A stretch of 64,000 nt of DNA from the NCBI GenBank assembly GCA_903883645.1, contig CAISBR010000182.1, positions 1-64,000 of the forward strand, written 5' to 3'. The position numbers were made by a program, and so were the translations under genes. The notes beneath the pieces were generated by a model that had not been told where the DNA came from, ran no database searches, and saw only the letters and a program-made list of their open reading frames with translations. This document shows, one piece after another, positions 51,748 through 62,200 of this stretch. Each line of letters starts with the position of its first letter. The stretch's first letter is position 1. This stretch comes from an uncultured Myxococcales bacterium. Its GTDB lineage: Bacteria > Myxococcota_A > UBA9042.

Positions 51748-53723
51748 TGCGTTCGCTACTGATTGCAGTTGGTTTGCTGGTGGCTGGCACGGCGCTGGCG
51801 GCGGTTCCCACCATTGCCCCGGTCGAGGGTGTGCTACAGGCCGCGGGTGGCACAGCGGCGGCAGATGGCGCGTATGACCTGAAGTTTGCGCTGTATTTGG
51901 CCGATGTGGGCGGCGCGGCGCAGTGGACCGAGGGGCCTGCGCAGATCGTGGTCAAAGCCGGCAGCTTTTCGTGGCAACTTGGGTCCAAGGCGGCGATTCC
52001 GCAAACGGTTTTGGCGCAAGGAAGTCTGTGGCTGGGTGTGACCGTGGGCGGCGATCCCGAGCTGCCGCGGCGGCCGCTTGGTGCCAGCTTGTTTGCGAAC
52101 CGCGCTGCATTGGCCGAAGGGCTCGACTGCTCGGGCTGCATTCAGGGCAGTCAGCTGGCCGGGACAGTGCTGCAACCCTATGCCAAGTCTACAGATCTTG
52201 CTGGCTACGCCAAGGCGACCGACTTGGGGGCCTATGCGAAGTCTTCGGACTTGGCCGATTACGTCAAGGCTGCGGCCCTGTCGAAGGTGGCCGGCACGGG
52301 CGCGTATGGCGACTTGAGTGGTGCGCCCCAGCTTGCCGATGTGGCGACTACGGGTAATTACGGTGACTTAAAGGGCCTGCCCATCCAAGCCAAGGTTGGC
52401 GGCAGCTGCGGCACCGGTCTGGTGATGAAGGGCATCAAGGCCGACGGCTCGTACGAGTGCGTACAGGGCTTCGACGTCAGCCTGTTGCCCCCCGACGGCA
52501 TCGACGAGATCAGCAACGGTCTTATTTTTAATCAGTTCATCGACATGGCCAGTGGCACGCCCGACGTGAGCATCCCCGACGGCCTGGGCGCCGGCAATAC
52601 CGACAGCCTGACCTTCCCAGACATCGGCGTGGCGCAGAAGATCTGGGTGCAGGTCGACGTGGCGAGCAGCGATATAAGTAAAGTAAAAATCGAGGCTTAC
52701 GGTCCCGCTATCGTGACGCCCTACGTCTTGTACGACGGCGGCAAGACGGGCACGACGCTGTCGGCTAAATTCAACCTCGACACGGCCATCGTCAGCGGCA
52801 ACTTGAGCGGCGACTGGGTCAGCAAGAATCCCAAGGGCTTGTGGTCGATCATGGTGCGCGACTCGCTCAAAAACCAGGCCACGCCCAGCGACGGCAAGTT
52901 CAACTGGTCGATCGGCATCCAGACCTTGTCGAGCAAGAAGGTTCAGGTCAAGGGTAACTTGCTCGTCGATGGCAGTGTAACGGTGGGTAAAGACTCCGCA
53001 ATCTGCGATGCCGGCAAGGCCGGCGCAATCCGCTGGACGGGCAGCATCTTGCAGCTGTGCAACGGCTCGGCCTGGTCGAGCTTGCTAGGTGCCGACGGCT
53101 CGTCGCAGGCCGCAGCGGCAGCGTCGTGCGCGGCGTTGACCAAGGCCAGCCCCGGCGCGGTCTCGGGACTGTATTGGCTCGACCCCAACGCGGGCTCGAC
53201 GAACGATGCCGTACAGGCGTACTGCGACTTTGCCAACAAGGGCGGCGGCTGGACGAAGGTCAGCGAGTTCGCCGAGACGGCCTACGACAACATGGCGGCA
53301 GCTCAGCGCAACGCACTGCCCTACACCGAAGTAATGATTCTGGAATATGAATACGCGAGCTTGCCAGCGTCGTACAGCACGTTCGTCGGTCAGTTTACCT
53401 GCTACAACACGCCCAAGACTGGATTTCAGACGAACGGCACAAGCGGCGCCAACTGCGATTCGGGCTGGCAAGTGCGCATCGGCGGCACGGGCGGCTCGTG
53501 TGGCGACGCCGAAGACGGCTGTTTCGGCATGTACTCCGGAGCCACCACGTTTGGCTCGGGCCTAGGCTGCAACTGGAGCTGCTCGTCGGGGGCTGTCACC
53601 ATCTACGGCAAGGGCTTCAACTGCAACTCGTGCCGCTGCCGCAATGGCCCGCAGACCACCACGGCCGGCTGTGGCAACGCGGGGGGCTGGGGCACCAAGA
53701 AGTACTGGATGTTTGTGCGCTGA
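51744..53723 (+). CDS. Secreted P-domain protein ending in a fibrinogen-like domain
   Basis: A 659-residue paralogue of the preceding gene. The ATG at 51744 overlaps its stop (ATGA); a second ATG at 51747 is also possible. Signal peptide MMRSLLIAVGLLVAGTALA. The order is the same N-terminal module, a short array of A-Y-x-K-A/S-T/S-D-L repeats (about 150-175, possibly coiled or fibrous), and a P-domain (about 265-400). The C-terminal 190 residues then differ. GLYWLDPNAGSTNDAVQAYCDFANKGGGWTKV is the fibrinogen or fibrillar-collagen C-terminal type signature, followed by a cysteine-rich lobe (CNWSCSSG, CNSCRC). Such domains bind sugars or partner proteins. The next gene overlaps by one base. Confidence 0.8.
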   Translation: MMRSLLIAVGLLVAGTALAAVPTIAPVEGVLQAAGGTAAADGAYDLKFALYLADVGGAAQWTEGPAQIVVKAGSFSWQLGSKAAIPQTVLAQGSLWLGVTVGGDPELPRRPLGASLFANRAALAEGLDCSGCIQGSQLAGTVLQPYAKSTDLAGYAKATDLGAYAKSSDLADYVKAAALSKVAGTGAYGDLSGAPQLADVATTGNYGDLKGLPIQAKVGGSCGTGLVMKGIKADGSYECVQGFDVSLLPPDGIDEISNGLIFNQFIDMASGTPDVSIPDGLGAGNTDSLTFPDIGVAQKIWVQVDVASSDISKVKIEAYGPAIVTPYVLYDGGKTGTTLSAKFNLDTAIVSGNLSGDWVSKNPKGLWSIMVRDSLKNQATPSDGKFNWSIGIQTLSSKKVQVKGNLLVDGSVTVGKDSAICDAGKAGAIRWTGSILQLCNGSAWSSLLGADGSSQAAAAASCAALTKASPGAVSGLYWLDPNAGSTNDAVQAYCDFANKGGGWTKVSEFAETAYDNMAAAQRNALPYTEVMILEYEYASLPASYSTFVGQFTCYNTPKTGFQTNGTSGANCDSGWQVRIGGTGGSCGDAEDGCFGMYSGATTFGSGLGCNWSCSSGAVTIYGKGFNCNSCRCRNGPQTTTAGCGNAGGWGTKKYWMFVR

Positions 53724-54466
53724 TGGCTGCACGGCAACAAGTAGTCTGTGGCTGGCACGCGGTGCTGGCAGCGTTGCAGCAGCGGCCTCGTCAACTGCGG
53801 CGCTTCTACCTGCATCGCGATCGCTCGGCGGAGCTGGCCGAGACGCTGCGGCAGCTGGCGCGGGCGCGCGTGCCCTATCACATTGTACCAGCTGAGGATT
53901 TAGAGCGGCTTTGCGCCTCGCGGGCCCATCAAGGGGTGGCAGCGGTGTTTGACCCGCCGGTCTTGCCTCATCTGAATGCCGCGGCGGTGAGGCTGCAAGC
54001 GCAGCAGCCGGGGGTATGGCTGGCGCTCGATGGGGTGGGTAATCCGCATAACTTGGGGGCGATTGCGCGTACTGCAGCGTTCTTGGGGGTGCGTGGTCTG
54101 TGGCTTGATGCCCGGGACGCCGCGCCGATTGCGAGCACGGCGGCACTGCGGACAGCAGAGGGCGCGCTTGAGCACCTCGATGTGGCGCTAGTCGACGACC
54201 TTGCTGCGGCGCTGGCCGACTTTGCCCGGGGCGGCGGGGCGACGGCGGCGCTGTGTCTAGACCAGGCGATCAGCTGGAACCAGTGGCAGCCAAGTCGCCA
54301 GCGCGGCGTAGTGGTGGTCGCGGGTGCCGAAGAGAGCGGCGTGCGTGCCGACGTGCGAGCGGCGTGCCAGACGGCGGTGCGCATCGACGGCACGGGCGCG
54401 GTCGAGAGCCTAAACGTCGGCGTGGCCGTGGGCATGGTGCTGTCCCGGCTGCTGGCTATGAACTAG
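53723..54466 (+). CDS. SPOUT-class RNA 2'-O-methyltransferase
   Basis: A TrmH/RlmB-like methyltransferase that modifies rRNA or tRNA. An N-terminal substrate-binding domain (about 1-80, including CGWHAVLAAL) is followed by the knotted SPOUT domain. Motif 1 is LDGVGNPHNLGAIARTA, motif 2 VVAGAEESGVRADV and motif 3 VESLNVGVAVGMVL. The family usually has LNVSVA in motif 3; here Ser is Gly. The ATG lies inside the stop of the P-domain gene (TGATG, one base overlap), so an RNA-modification gene is translationally coupled to secreted-protein genes. The target position cannot be read from sequence. Confidence 0.9.
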   Translation: MAARQQVVCGWHAVLAALQQRPRQLRRFYLHRDRSAELAETLRQLARARVPYHIVPAEDLERLCASRAHQGVAAVFDPPVLPHLNAAAVRLQAQQPGVWLALDGVGNPHNLGAIARTAAFLGVRGLWLDARDAAPIASTAALRTAEGALEHLDVALVDDLAAALADFARGGGATAALCLDQAISWNQWQPSRQRGVVVVAGAEESGVRADVRAACQTAVRIDGTGAVESLNVGVAVGMVLSRLLAMN

Positions 54467-54483
54467 ACGATTTTGCTTGCGAG

Positions 54484-55005
<522 letters not shown>

Positions 55006-55140
55006 TGCAGCCTCGCGATAGCAGCCCGCCTTGCGGACTCGGCCGTGCTTGTAGCATTGTTGGCGACGCCTGACCAGACGCCGCTTGCAAACCTCTGACA
55101 CAAGCCAGCTAGTACACGAGCGCGTCTTCCGCTGGCGCAC

Positions 55141-56184
55141 CTAGTCCGGCACAATCCACGGTCCTGGCATCAATGCCAGCATGGTGCGCGGCACCGGCGC
55201 TGTCCAGCGCATTGGCTGCTGGGTGATCGGGTGTGGCATCACAATCCTATAGAAATGCAGCGCAATTTGGCCGCGCGGCACGCCGTTGCCATCCAGGTGC
55301 TTGCCCGGGATATCGATCAGCGCGTCGATCGGAACTTCGCCGACGTTGCGGCCGTGGAGCCGGTCGCCCACTACGGGGTGGCCAATCGCGGCAAGGTGGA
55401 TGCGGGCTTGGTGGCAACGGCCCGACTTCAAGGTTAATTCAAGGCGCGACATACCACGAGCGCGCGAGAGGAGCTTCCACTCGGTGATGGCAGACCGGCC
55501 CCCCTCTTCGACGGTCAAGGTCTTGTGGCGCAGGCCCGTGCTCGTGGCAACCGCTCCGATAGCGTGGCTAATGCGGCCTGCGGTGCCCTGAATATCGCCT
55601 TGTACTACAGTCATGTACGTGCGCACGCACAGCGACGAACGCCAGTTCCAGCGCAGGGCCTTGGCGGCGGCAGCCGAGCGCGAGAACAGCACGAGTCCGC
55701 TGGCCTCGGCATCGAGCAAGTTGATCGGAAACACGGGATCAAAGCCCTGCGCGTGCAATGACCGCACCACCGAGCGTTGGGCAAATGCACCACCAGGGTT
55801 GACCGGAAATCCTGCGGTCTTGTCGACCACCACCATGTCGTCGTCGGAGAAGAGCACCCGGCAGATGTCGGTGGGGTTCAGAGTTGGCTCGTCGAGAAGA
55901 CGTTTGCGCCGTTGGCGGGGCACCGCTGCCACTTGCTTGCGGGCGGCGCGCACCTCGACGCGCTCCGCGTCAATCCGCAACTCCTCCTCGGCGACATGGC
56001 TCGTACCCGGCTTGGCGATAGGGTCGGCAGTTCGCTTGGGCTTGGGTGGCGGCGGGAACAGCTCGGGCTTGGGCGGTGGGCCAAAAGGCGTAAGCGGCAT
56101 AGCAGCTTGCGAGTGCTGCGGTCGCCGCGGCGGAGGTCCGCCTTGGCCTGGGCGCGGGCGGTCGTGAGGGGGGCGGCGTTCCAT
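55141..56184 (-). CDS. RluA-family pseudouridine synthase with altered catalytic motif
   Basis: A 347-residue protein. The first 110 residues are Pro/Arg/Lys-rich and variable. The RluA-like domain follows: VVVDKTAGFPVNPGG, the catalytic loop (residues 154-161), SAITEWKLLSRARGMSRLELTLKSGRCHQARIHLAAIGHPVVGD and a C-terminal strand set. The catalytic Asp158 is retained in NLLDAEASGL, but the usual HRLDxxTSG reads NLLDAEASG, so the conserved Arg is Leu. The later segments (GRxHQxRxHLAxIGHP, VGDxxHG) are canonical. It probably modifies rRNA, but activity is in doubt because of the altered motif. It lies 135 bp upstream of nuoB on the same strand. Confidence 0.75.
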   Translation of the reverse strand: MERRPPHDRPRPGQGGPPPRRPQHSQAAMPLTPFGPPPKPELFPPPPKPKRTADPIAKPGTSHVAEEELRIDAERVEVRAARKQVAAVPRQRRKRLLDEPTLNPTDICRVLFSDDDMVVVDKTAGFPVNPGGAFAQRSVVRSLHAQGFDPVFPINLLDAEASGLVLFSRSAAAAKALRWNWRSSLCVRTYMTVVQGDIQGTAGRISHAIGAVATSTGLRHKTLTVEEGGRSAITEWKLLSRARGMSRLELTLKSGRCHQARIHLAAIGHPVVGDRLHGRNVGEVPIDALIDIPGKHLDGNGVPRGQIALHFYRIVMPHPITQQPMRWTAPVPRTMLALMPGPWIVPD

Positions 56185-56258
56185 GGGGGGGGCCTCGCTG
56201 CGTGGATCGAGCTCGCTAGCAGCGATGCGGGCTGGCGTCGCGCTGGTGAAAGGGGAGC

Positions 56259-59200
56259 CTAGGGGCAGGACTCGTCAGTGGCACCGTCGCAGTCATTGTC
56301 TTTGTTGTCGCCGCAGGACGCGCCAGTTTCTGTGCCGGACTGGTACATCGAGATCGCAGTGTAGGTGCATGCCCAGCCCGAGAGGCCGCTGCAACTGGCC
56401 GCAGCGCTGACGGTGGCGGTCTTGCACACGCCCTTGGTCCAGTCCACGCCGGGGCAATCGGCGTTAACAGGGGTGACGCCTTCGTCGGTCGAGCTGTTGC
56501 AGTCGTCGTCGACACCGTTGCACACCTCGGAGGCGGTGGGGTGGACGCTACCTACCGCGTCGTTGCAGTCGTTGCCCGGCCCGCTGACGGCGCCGTTGTT
56601 GGTCTTGCTGCAGGTGTTTGGCTTGCCGACAACGGTCATGTTCGCGTCGCAGTAGTCGTCGTTGTCGTCGTCGCAGCTTTCGTCGGTGCCTAGCTTGCAG
56701 TTGTTGTCGATGTCGTCGCAGATCTCGATGGCGCCGAGGTTGACGGCCAACTTGCTGTCATCGCAGTCGTCGCCCTTGCCGCCCACCGCAACAGACTTGC
56801 TGCAAGTGGTCGCCGAAGTCAGCGTCATGGTGGCGTCGCAATAGTCGTCATTGTCGTCGTCGCAGCCCTCGTCGGTGCTTGCGCTGCAGTTGTTGTCCAC
56901 GTTGTCGCAGATCTCGCTCGCGCCGGGATTGATGGTCGACTTGGAGTCGTCGCAGTCGTTGCCGGGGGAGCCCGCGCCACCGCCGCCATCGGTCTTGGTG
57001 CACGTGGCGGGCTTGCCTACGACGGTTTTGGTGGCGTCGCAGTAGTCGTCGTTGTCGACATCGCAGCCTTCGTCGGTGCCGCTGGCGCAGTTGTCGTCGA
57101 TATCGTTGCAGATCTCGGTGCGCAAGGGGTTGACGGTGGTCTTGGTGTCGTCGCAGTCGTCGCCCTTGCCGCCCAGTGCTACCGAGCTTTTGCAGGTGGT
57201 GGCAGAGGTTAGCAGCATCGTCGCGTCGCAGTAATCGTCGTTGTCGTCGTCGCAGCCCTCGTCGGTTGCGCCGCTGCAGTTGTCGTCGGTGTTGTTGCAC
57301 GCCTCGGCTGCGCCAGGATTCACCGCGACCTTGGTGTCGTCGCAGTCGTTGCCAAGCGCGCCGCCCGCGCCGCCGTCCGTCTTGCTGCAAGTGGTGGGTT
57401 TGCCGATGACGGTCTTCGTCGAGCTGCAATAGTCGTCGTTGTCGTCGTCACAGCCTTCGTCGGTGCCGCTGCTGCAATTGTCGTCGATATTATTACAGAT
57501 ATCGGATTTCGACGGATTTACAGCCGAGGAGGCATCGTTGCAGTCTTGGCCGAGCGCGCCTGCGTTGCCGCCGCTGGTGTTGCTTAGGCAGACCTTGGGC
57601 ACGTTGATGACGGTCATGCTGCTGTCGCAATAGCCGTCTTTGTCATCGTCGCAGCCCTCGTCGGTGATACCGCTGCAGTTGTCGTCGAGGTCATTGCACT
57701 GCTCGCCCTTGCCGGGGTTGAACGAAGGCCCAGTGCCGACGGTATCGTCGCAGTCGTCGCCCTTGCCGCCTATGGGCTTGGTGTTGGGGCACACTGTCGG
57801 GCTGCCGGTCACCACCATGGTGTTGTCGCAGTACTTGTCGCCGTCGTCGTCACACTTTTCGTCGATCTTGCTGTCGCAGTTATCGTCGAAGTTGTTGCAG
57901 ATTTCGGCCTTGCCGGGGTTGAAGTCCCAACCATTCACGCCGGGATCGTCGACGCAGTCGTTGCCCTTGGCACCGGTGGTGCCGCCGTTGGTGTTCGGGC
58001 AGACCTTGGGCGTGTTGTAGACGGTAAAGGCGGCGTCGCAGTACTTGTCGCCGTCATCGTCGCAGCCCTCGTCGGTGGCGCCGTTGCAGTTTTCGTCGAC
58101 GTCGTTGCAGGTTTCAGGCTTGCCCGGGTAAATCGCGCTGCCATTCTGCGCTGGGTCGTCGTTGCAGTCGTCGCCCTTGCCGCCCACTGCCGTCGAGTTG
58201 GGGCAGACCGTGACTGTGCCCTTGGCGCCCACTAGGCCCAGCGCAGCATCGCAGTACTTGTCGCCGTCGTCGTCGCAGCCTTCGTCGGTGCCGCCGGCAC
58301 AGTTGTCGTCGATGTTGTTGCACATCTCGGTCTTGCTGGGGTTTACGGCCGCGCTGCCGTCGTTGCAGTCGCCGCTCACTTTGGCCGTGTACTTGCTGGC
58401 GCCGTCGGCGATGCAGAAGCACTTGCTGGCCGCGGCGCCGTAGCTGTCCGCATCGGCATCGAGGTAGAACGTCGCACAACCTGTGGCATTTTCGTTGTTC
58501 AGGTTGCCATCGCAGTTCTCGTCGACGGACGGAGTGCTGCACTGCTCAGCGGCGCCCGGGTTAATGCCCTTGTCGACGTCGTTGCAGTCGCCAGAGACAA
58601 GCGTGGTAAAGCCCGTGACCGTGGCGGTGTTGCACAGGCACTTCGCGCTGCCGGTACCATAGCCGTCTTTGTCGCTGTCGAAAAAGTAGCTATTGCAGTT
58701 GATTGCACTCTCTTCGTCGGTTGCGCCGTTGCAGTTTTCGTCGATCTTGCCGTCGCACACCTCGGACTTGCCGGGGTTGATGAGCGCGCCGTTGGCGGTC
58801 GGATCATCGTTGCAGTCGTCGCCCTTGCCGCTCTTGATGGTGGTCTTGCTGCAAGCCGTGGTGTTCACGACGCTCATGGCAGAGTCGCAGTACTTGTCGC
58901 CGTCGTCGTCGCAGCCCTCGTCGGTGCCGCCGGCGCACTGGTTGTCGATGCCGTCGCAAACTTCGATGGCGGCTGGGTTTACCGGAGCGGCATTGTCGTT
59001 GCAGTCGTCGCCCTTGCCGCCGATGGCCACCGTCTTGGTGCAGGTGCTGGGCTTGCCCACGATGGCGATGCCCGCGTCGCAGTAGTCGTCGTTGTCGTCG
59101 TCGCAGCCCTCGTCGGTGCCGGTCTTGCAGTTGTTGTCGATGTCGTCGCAGATCTCGGCGGCCACGGGGTTGATCGCGGAAGCGCCGTCGTTGCAGTCGT

Positions 59201-62200
59201 CGCCCTTGCCGCCGGTCGCGGTCGAACTGGGGCAGGCTTTGACGGCGCCGACCATGGCCATGCTGGCGTCGCAGTAGCCATCCTTGTCATCGTCGCAGCC
59301 CTCGTCGGTGCCGATGATGCAGTTGTTGTCAATGTTGTCGCAGGCTTCAGCGATCGACGGATTGATGGTCACCACCGCGTCGTTGCAGTCGTCGCCCTTG
59401 CCGGCGATGGCGGTCGACTTGGGGCACGCGCTTGAGGTGGACAGGCCCATGCTCGCGTCGCAGAAGTCGTCGTTGTCGTCGTCGCAGCCCTCATCGGTGC
59501 CGGCAGCGCAGTTGTTGTCGACGTTGTCGCAGATCTCGGTAGCGGCGGGGTTGACCGCACCTGCACCGTCGTCGCAGTCGTCGCCCTTGCCGAACAGGGG
59601 CTTGCTCTTGGGGCACACGGCGGGCGCGGGGGTGGCAACGTCTTTCTTGATGTCGCAGTAGCCGTCGCCGTCTTTGTCGCACTGTTCGTCTGTGGCGCCC
59701 GAGCAGTTGTTGTCCTTGTCGTCGCAGGCCTCGATAATGCCGGGATTAAAGTACTTGCCGTCCTTGTTCGGGTCGTCGTTGCAGTCGTCGCCCGCCGCGC
59801 CGTCGCTGCCCACTACCGTGAGCGGGCACACCGCGGGCTTGCCGTACACCTTCATGCCCACATCGCAGTACTTGTCGCCGTCGTCGTCGCAGCCCTCGTC
59901 GACCACGCCGTTGCAGTTGTTGTCTTTGCCGTCGCAGACTTCGGTTTGCGGTTGGTAGCCGGGGCAGACCGCCTCGAGCTTGCTGTTTGCGCAAACCACG
60001 CTGCTTTTGGCGGTGGCGCACTCGCCTAGGCCGCAGCCCTCGCCCACGCCGAGCGAGGTGCCGTTGGGTTCTTTGTACTTGAAGATCTCGTCGGTTGTGC
60101 CGCTGCAGTTGTTGTCGATGCTATCGCAGAGCTCGCTGGCGGCGGGGTTGATCAGGCCGGCCGTCGCGTCTTTGCTGGGGTCGTCGTTGCAGTCGCCGCC
60201 GCCTTTGGGGCAACTCAGTGGCTTGCCGGCGGTGAACATAGTCGCCGTGCAGAACTGGTCCTTGTCTAGGTCGCAGCCTTCGTCGGTCAGGCCGTTGCAG
60301 TTGTCGTCGTAGTCGTTGCAAATCTCAGTAGTATTAGCGGGTTTGCTGCCATTCGGGTCGGTCGAGCAGGTGGCCTCGTCCGTCTTGCCCTTGGTGCACT
60401 CGACCATGCCAATGCCGCATTGACCAATGCCGTCGCAGGCTTGCGTGGTGCCGATTTTCGCGCCCCCCTCTTGGCCATAGAAGAATAGTTCGTCGGTCTT
60501 GCCGTTGCAGTCGTCGTCGAGCGTATTGCAGACCTCGGTCTTTTTATTGACCAAGTTGTTGCAGATCAAGCCCTTTTTGTCGCTTGTGCATACAGTCTTG
60601 CCGCCGGCGCACAGGCCGGTGCCGCAGCCATCGCCCACGTGGCGGATGCTGCTGTCGAAGTCAGCAAATTCAAAGTCTTCGTCGGTCTTGCCGTCGCAGT
60701 CGTTGTCCAAGCCGTCGCAGCTAATTTCTTTGCCATTTTCAAAGCTTGGCACGCCGCTGTAGTCGCATAGCCACTTGCCGGCGGGGCAGCTGTAGCCCAC
60801 ATTGTTGGGGTTGCACACGCCGACCAGCCAGCACGTCGAGTCGGTGATGGGCATGTTGCTCAGCTCATCGGTCTGACCGTCGCAGTCATCGTCGATACTA
60901 TTGCACTTTTCTTTGCTGGCCTTGGGCAGGCTGTCGCAGTCGAGCTTGCCGTTGCCATTGCCGCCGCCTTGGCAGATGACCTTGCCGTTCAAGCAGGCGC
61001 CCGTGCCACAAACTTGGGTAATCTTAAGTAGTTTTCCGTCCCAGTCGGCAAAATCAAAGTCCTCGTCTGTCTGGCCGTCGCAGTCGTTGTCTTCGCCGTC
61101 GCAGCTGGTCTCGACCATGGCGTAGCAGCTGGGCGAAGTGCCGGTGGTGGCGTCGCATTGGCACGACGGGCTGCCTTCGGCGCAGCTTTGCGTCTTCTTG
61201 AACTCGACCTTGGGCACCTTGCTGTAGTCGCAGCGCCAGATGCCGCTTACGCAAATGGTTGAAATGCCTCCAAGATCAGCGCCGCACACGCCCACCTTCT
61301 CGCACTTGCTGTCTTGCACGCTGGTCAGGCTTTCGTCGGTCTTGCCGTTGCAGTTGTCGTCTTGGTTGTTGCAGGTCTCGGCCTTGCTCTGGTCTTTCTT
61401 GCCGCCCGGGTCGGTCGAGCAGATCGCCTTGGCCAGCGTGGTACACTGCACTGTGCCGGTGCCGCAAGTGCCTACGCCGTCGCAGCTTTCGCCCCAGAGC
61501 TTGGTCTTGCTCGTGCCCTCTTCTAGGTACGGAAAGTCCTCGTCGGTCTGGCCATCGCAGTCCTGATCGTGATCGTCGCAGGTCTCTTTCTTGGGCCGGT
61601 AGTCGCCATAACAGCCTACGCAGACACCGATTTTGCCGTCGCCCAGGGGCGCGTAGGCCGCTTTGCCGCAGTCGAGGTCGTCGGGCTTGAAGTCGCTGGT
61701 CTTGGCTACAAAGTGCTTGCAGACCAAGTTGCCCTTCTGCAAGCCGCAGTCGCCGTTGGTATTGCCGCACTCTTTGTCCTCGGCGTCGGGGTTGCCTTCG
61801 TCGATTAGGCCATCGCAGTCATCGTCTTTGCCGTTGCACACTTCGACGGCGAAGGGGTGGATGTTGGGGTCGCCGTTGTCGCAATCGACATCGCCGTTGT
61901 ACTTGTCGCCATCTTTGTCGTCGCTGCACGGCACATCGCCGTCGGCCGGGCATGGGCCTTTGCCGTCGCCGCACATCTGCTTGGCACCTACATAAATCAG
62001 CGGATCGTTGGGTGCGCAGTCGAGTGCGCCCGTCTTGCCGTCGCCGTCGGGATCTTCGGCCGAACAGGGGGTGACGATGCCGTCGCAGTTAAAGTCCCAC
62101 AAGCCCGAGGCTGGCGAGCAATCCTGGTCGGGCGGGCAGCACTTCTCTTCTTCTTTCTTGATGTTGGGATTGTATTCGCTGTGGAATGCCGCAAACTTGT

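Noticed and set aside
56500-60270. GTC-rich repeats as a microsatellite or non-coding repeat region
   Set aside because: The periodicity is a multiple of three with conserved Cys and Asp codons in an open frame; it is a protein repeat.
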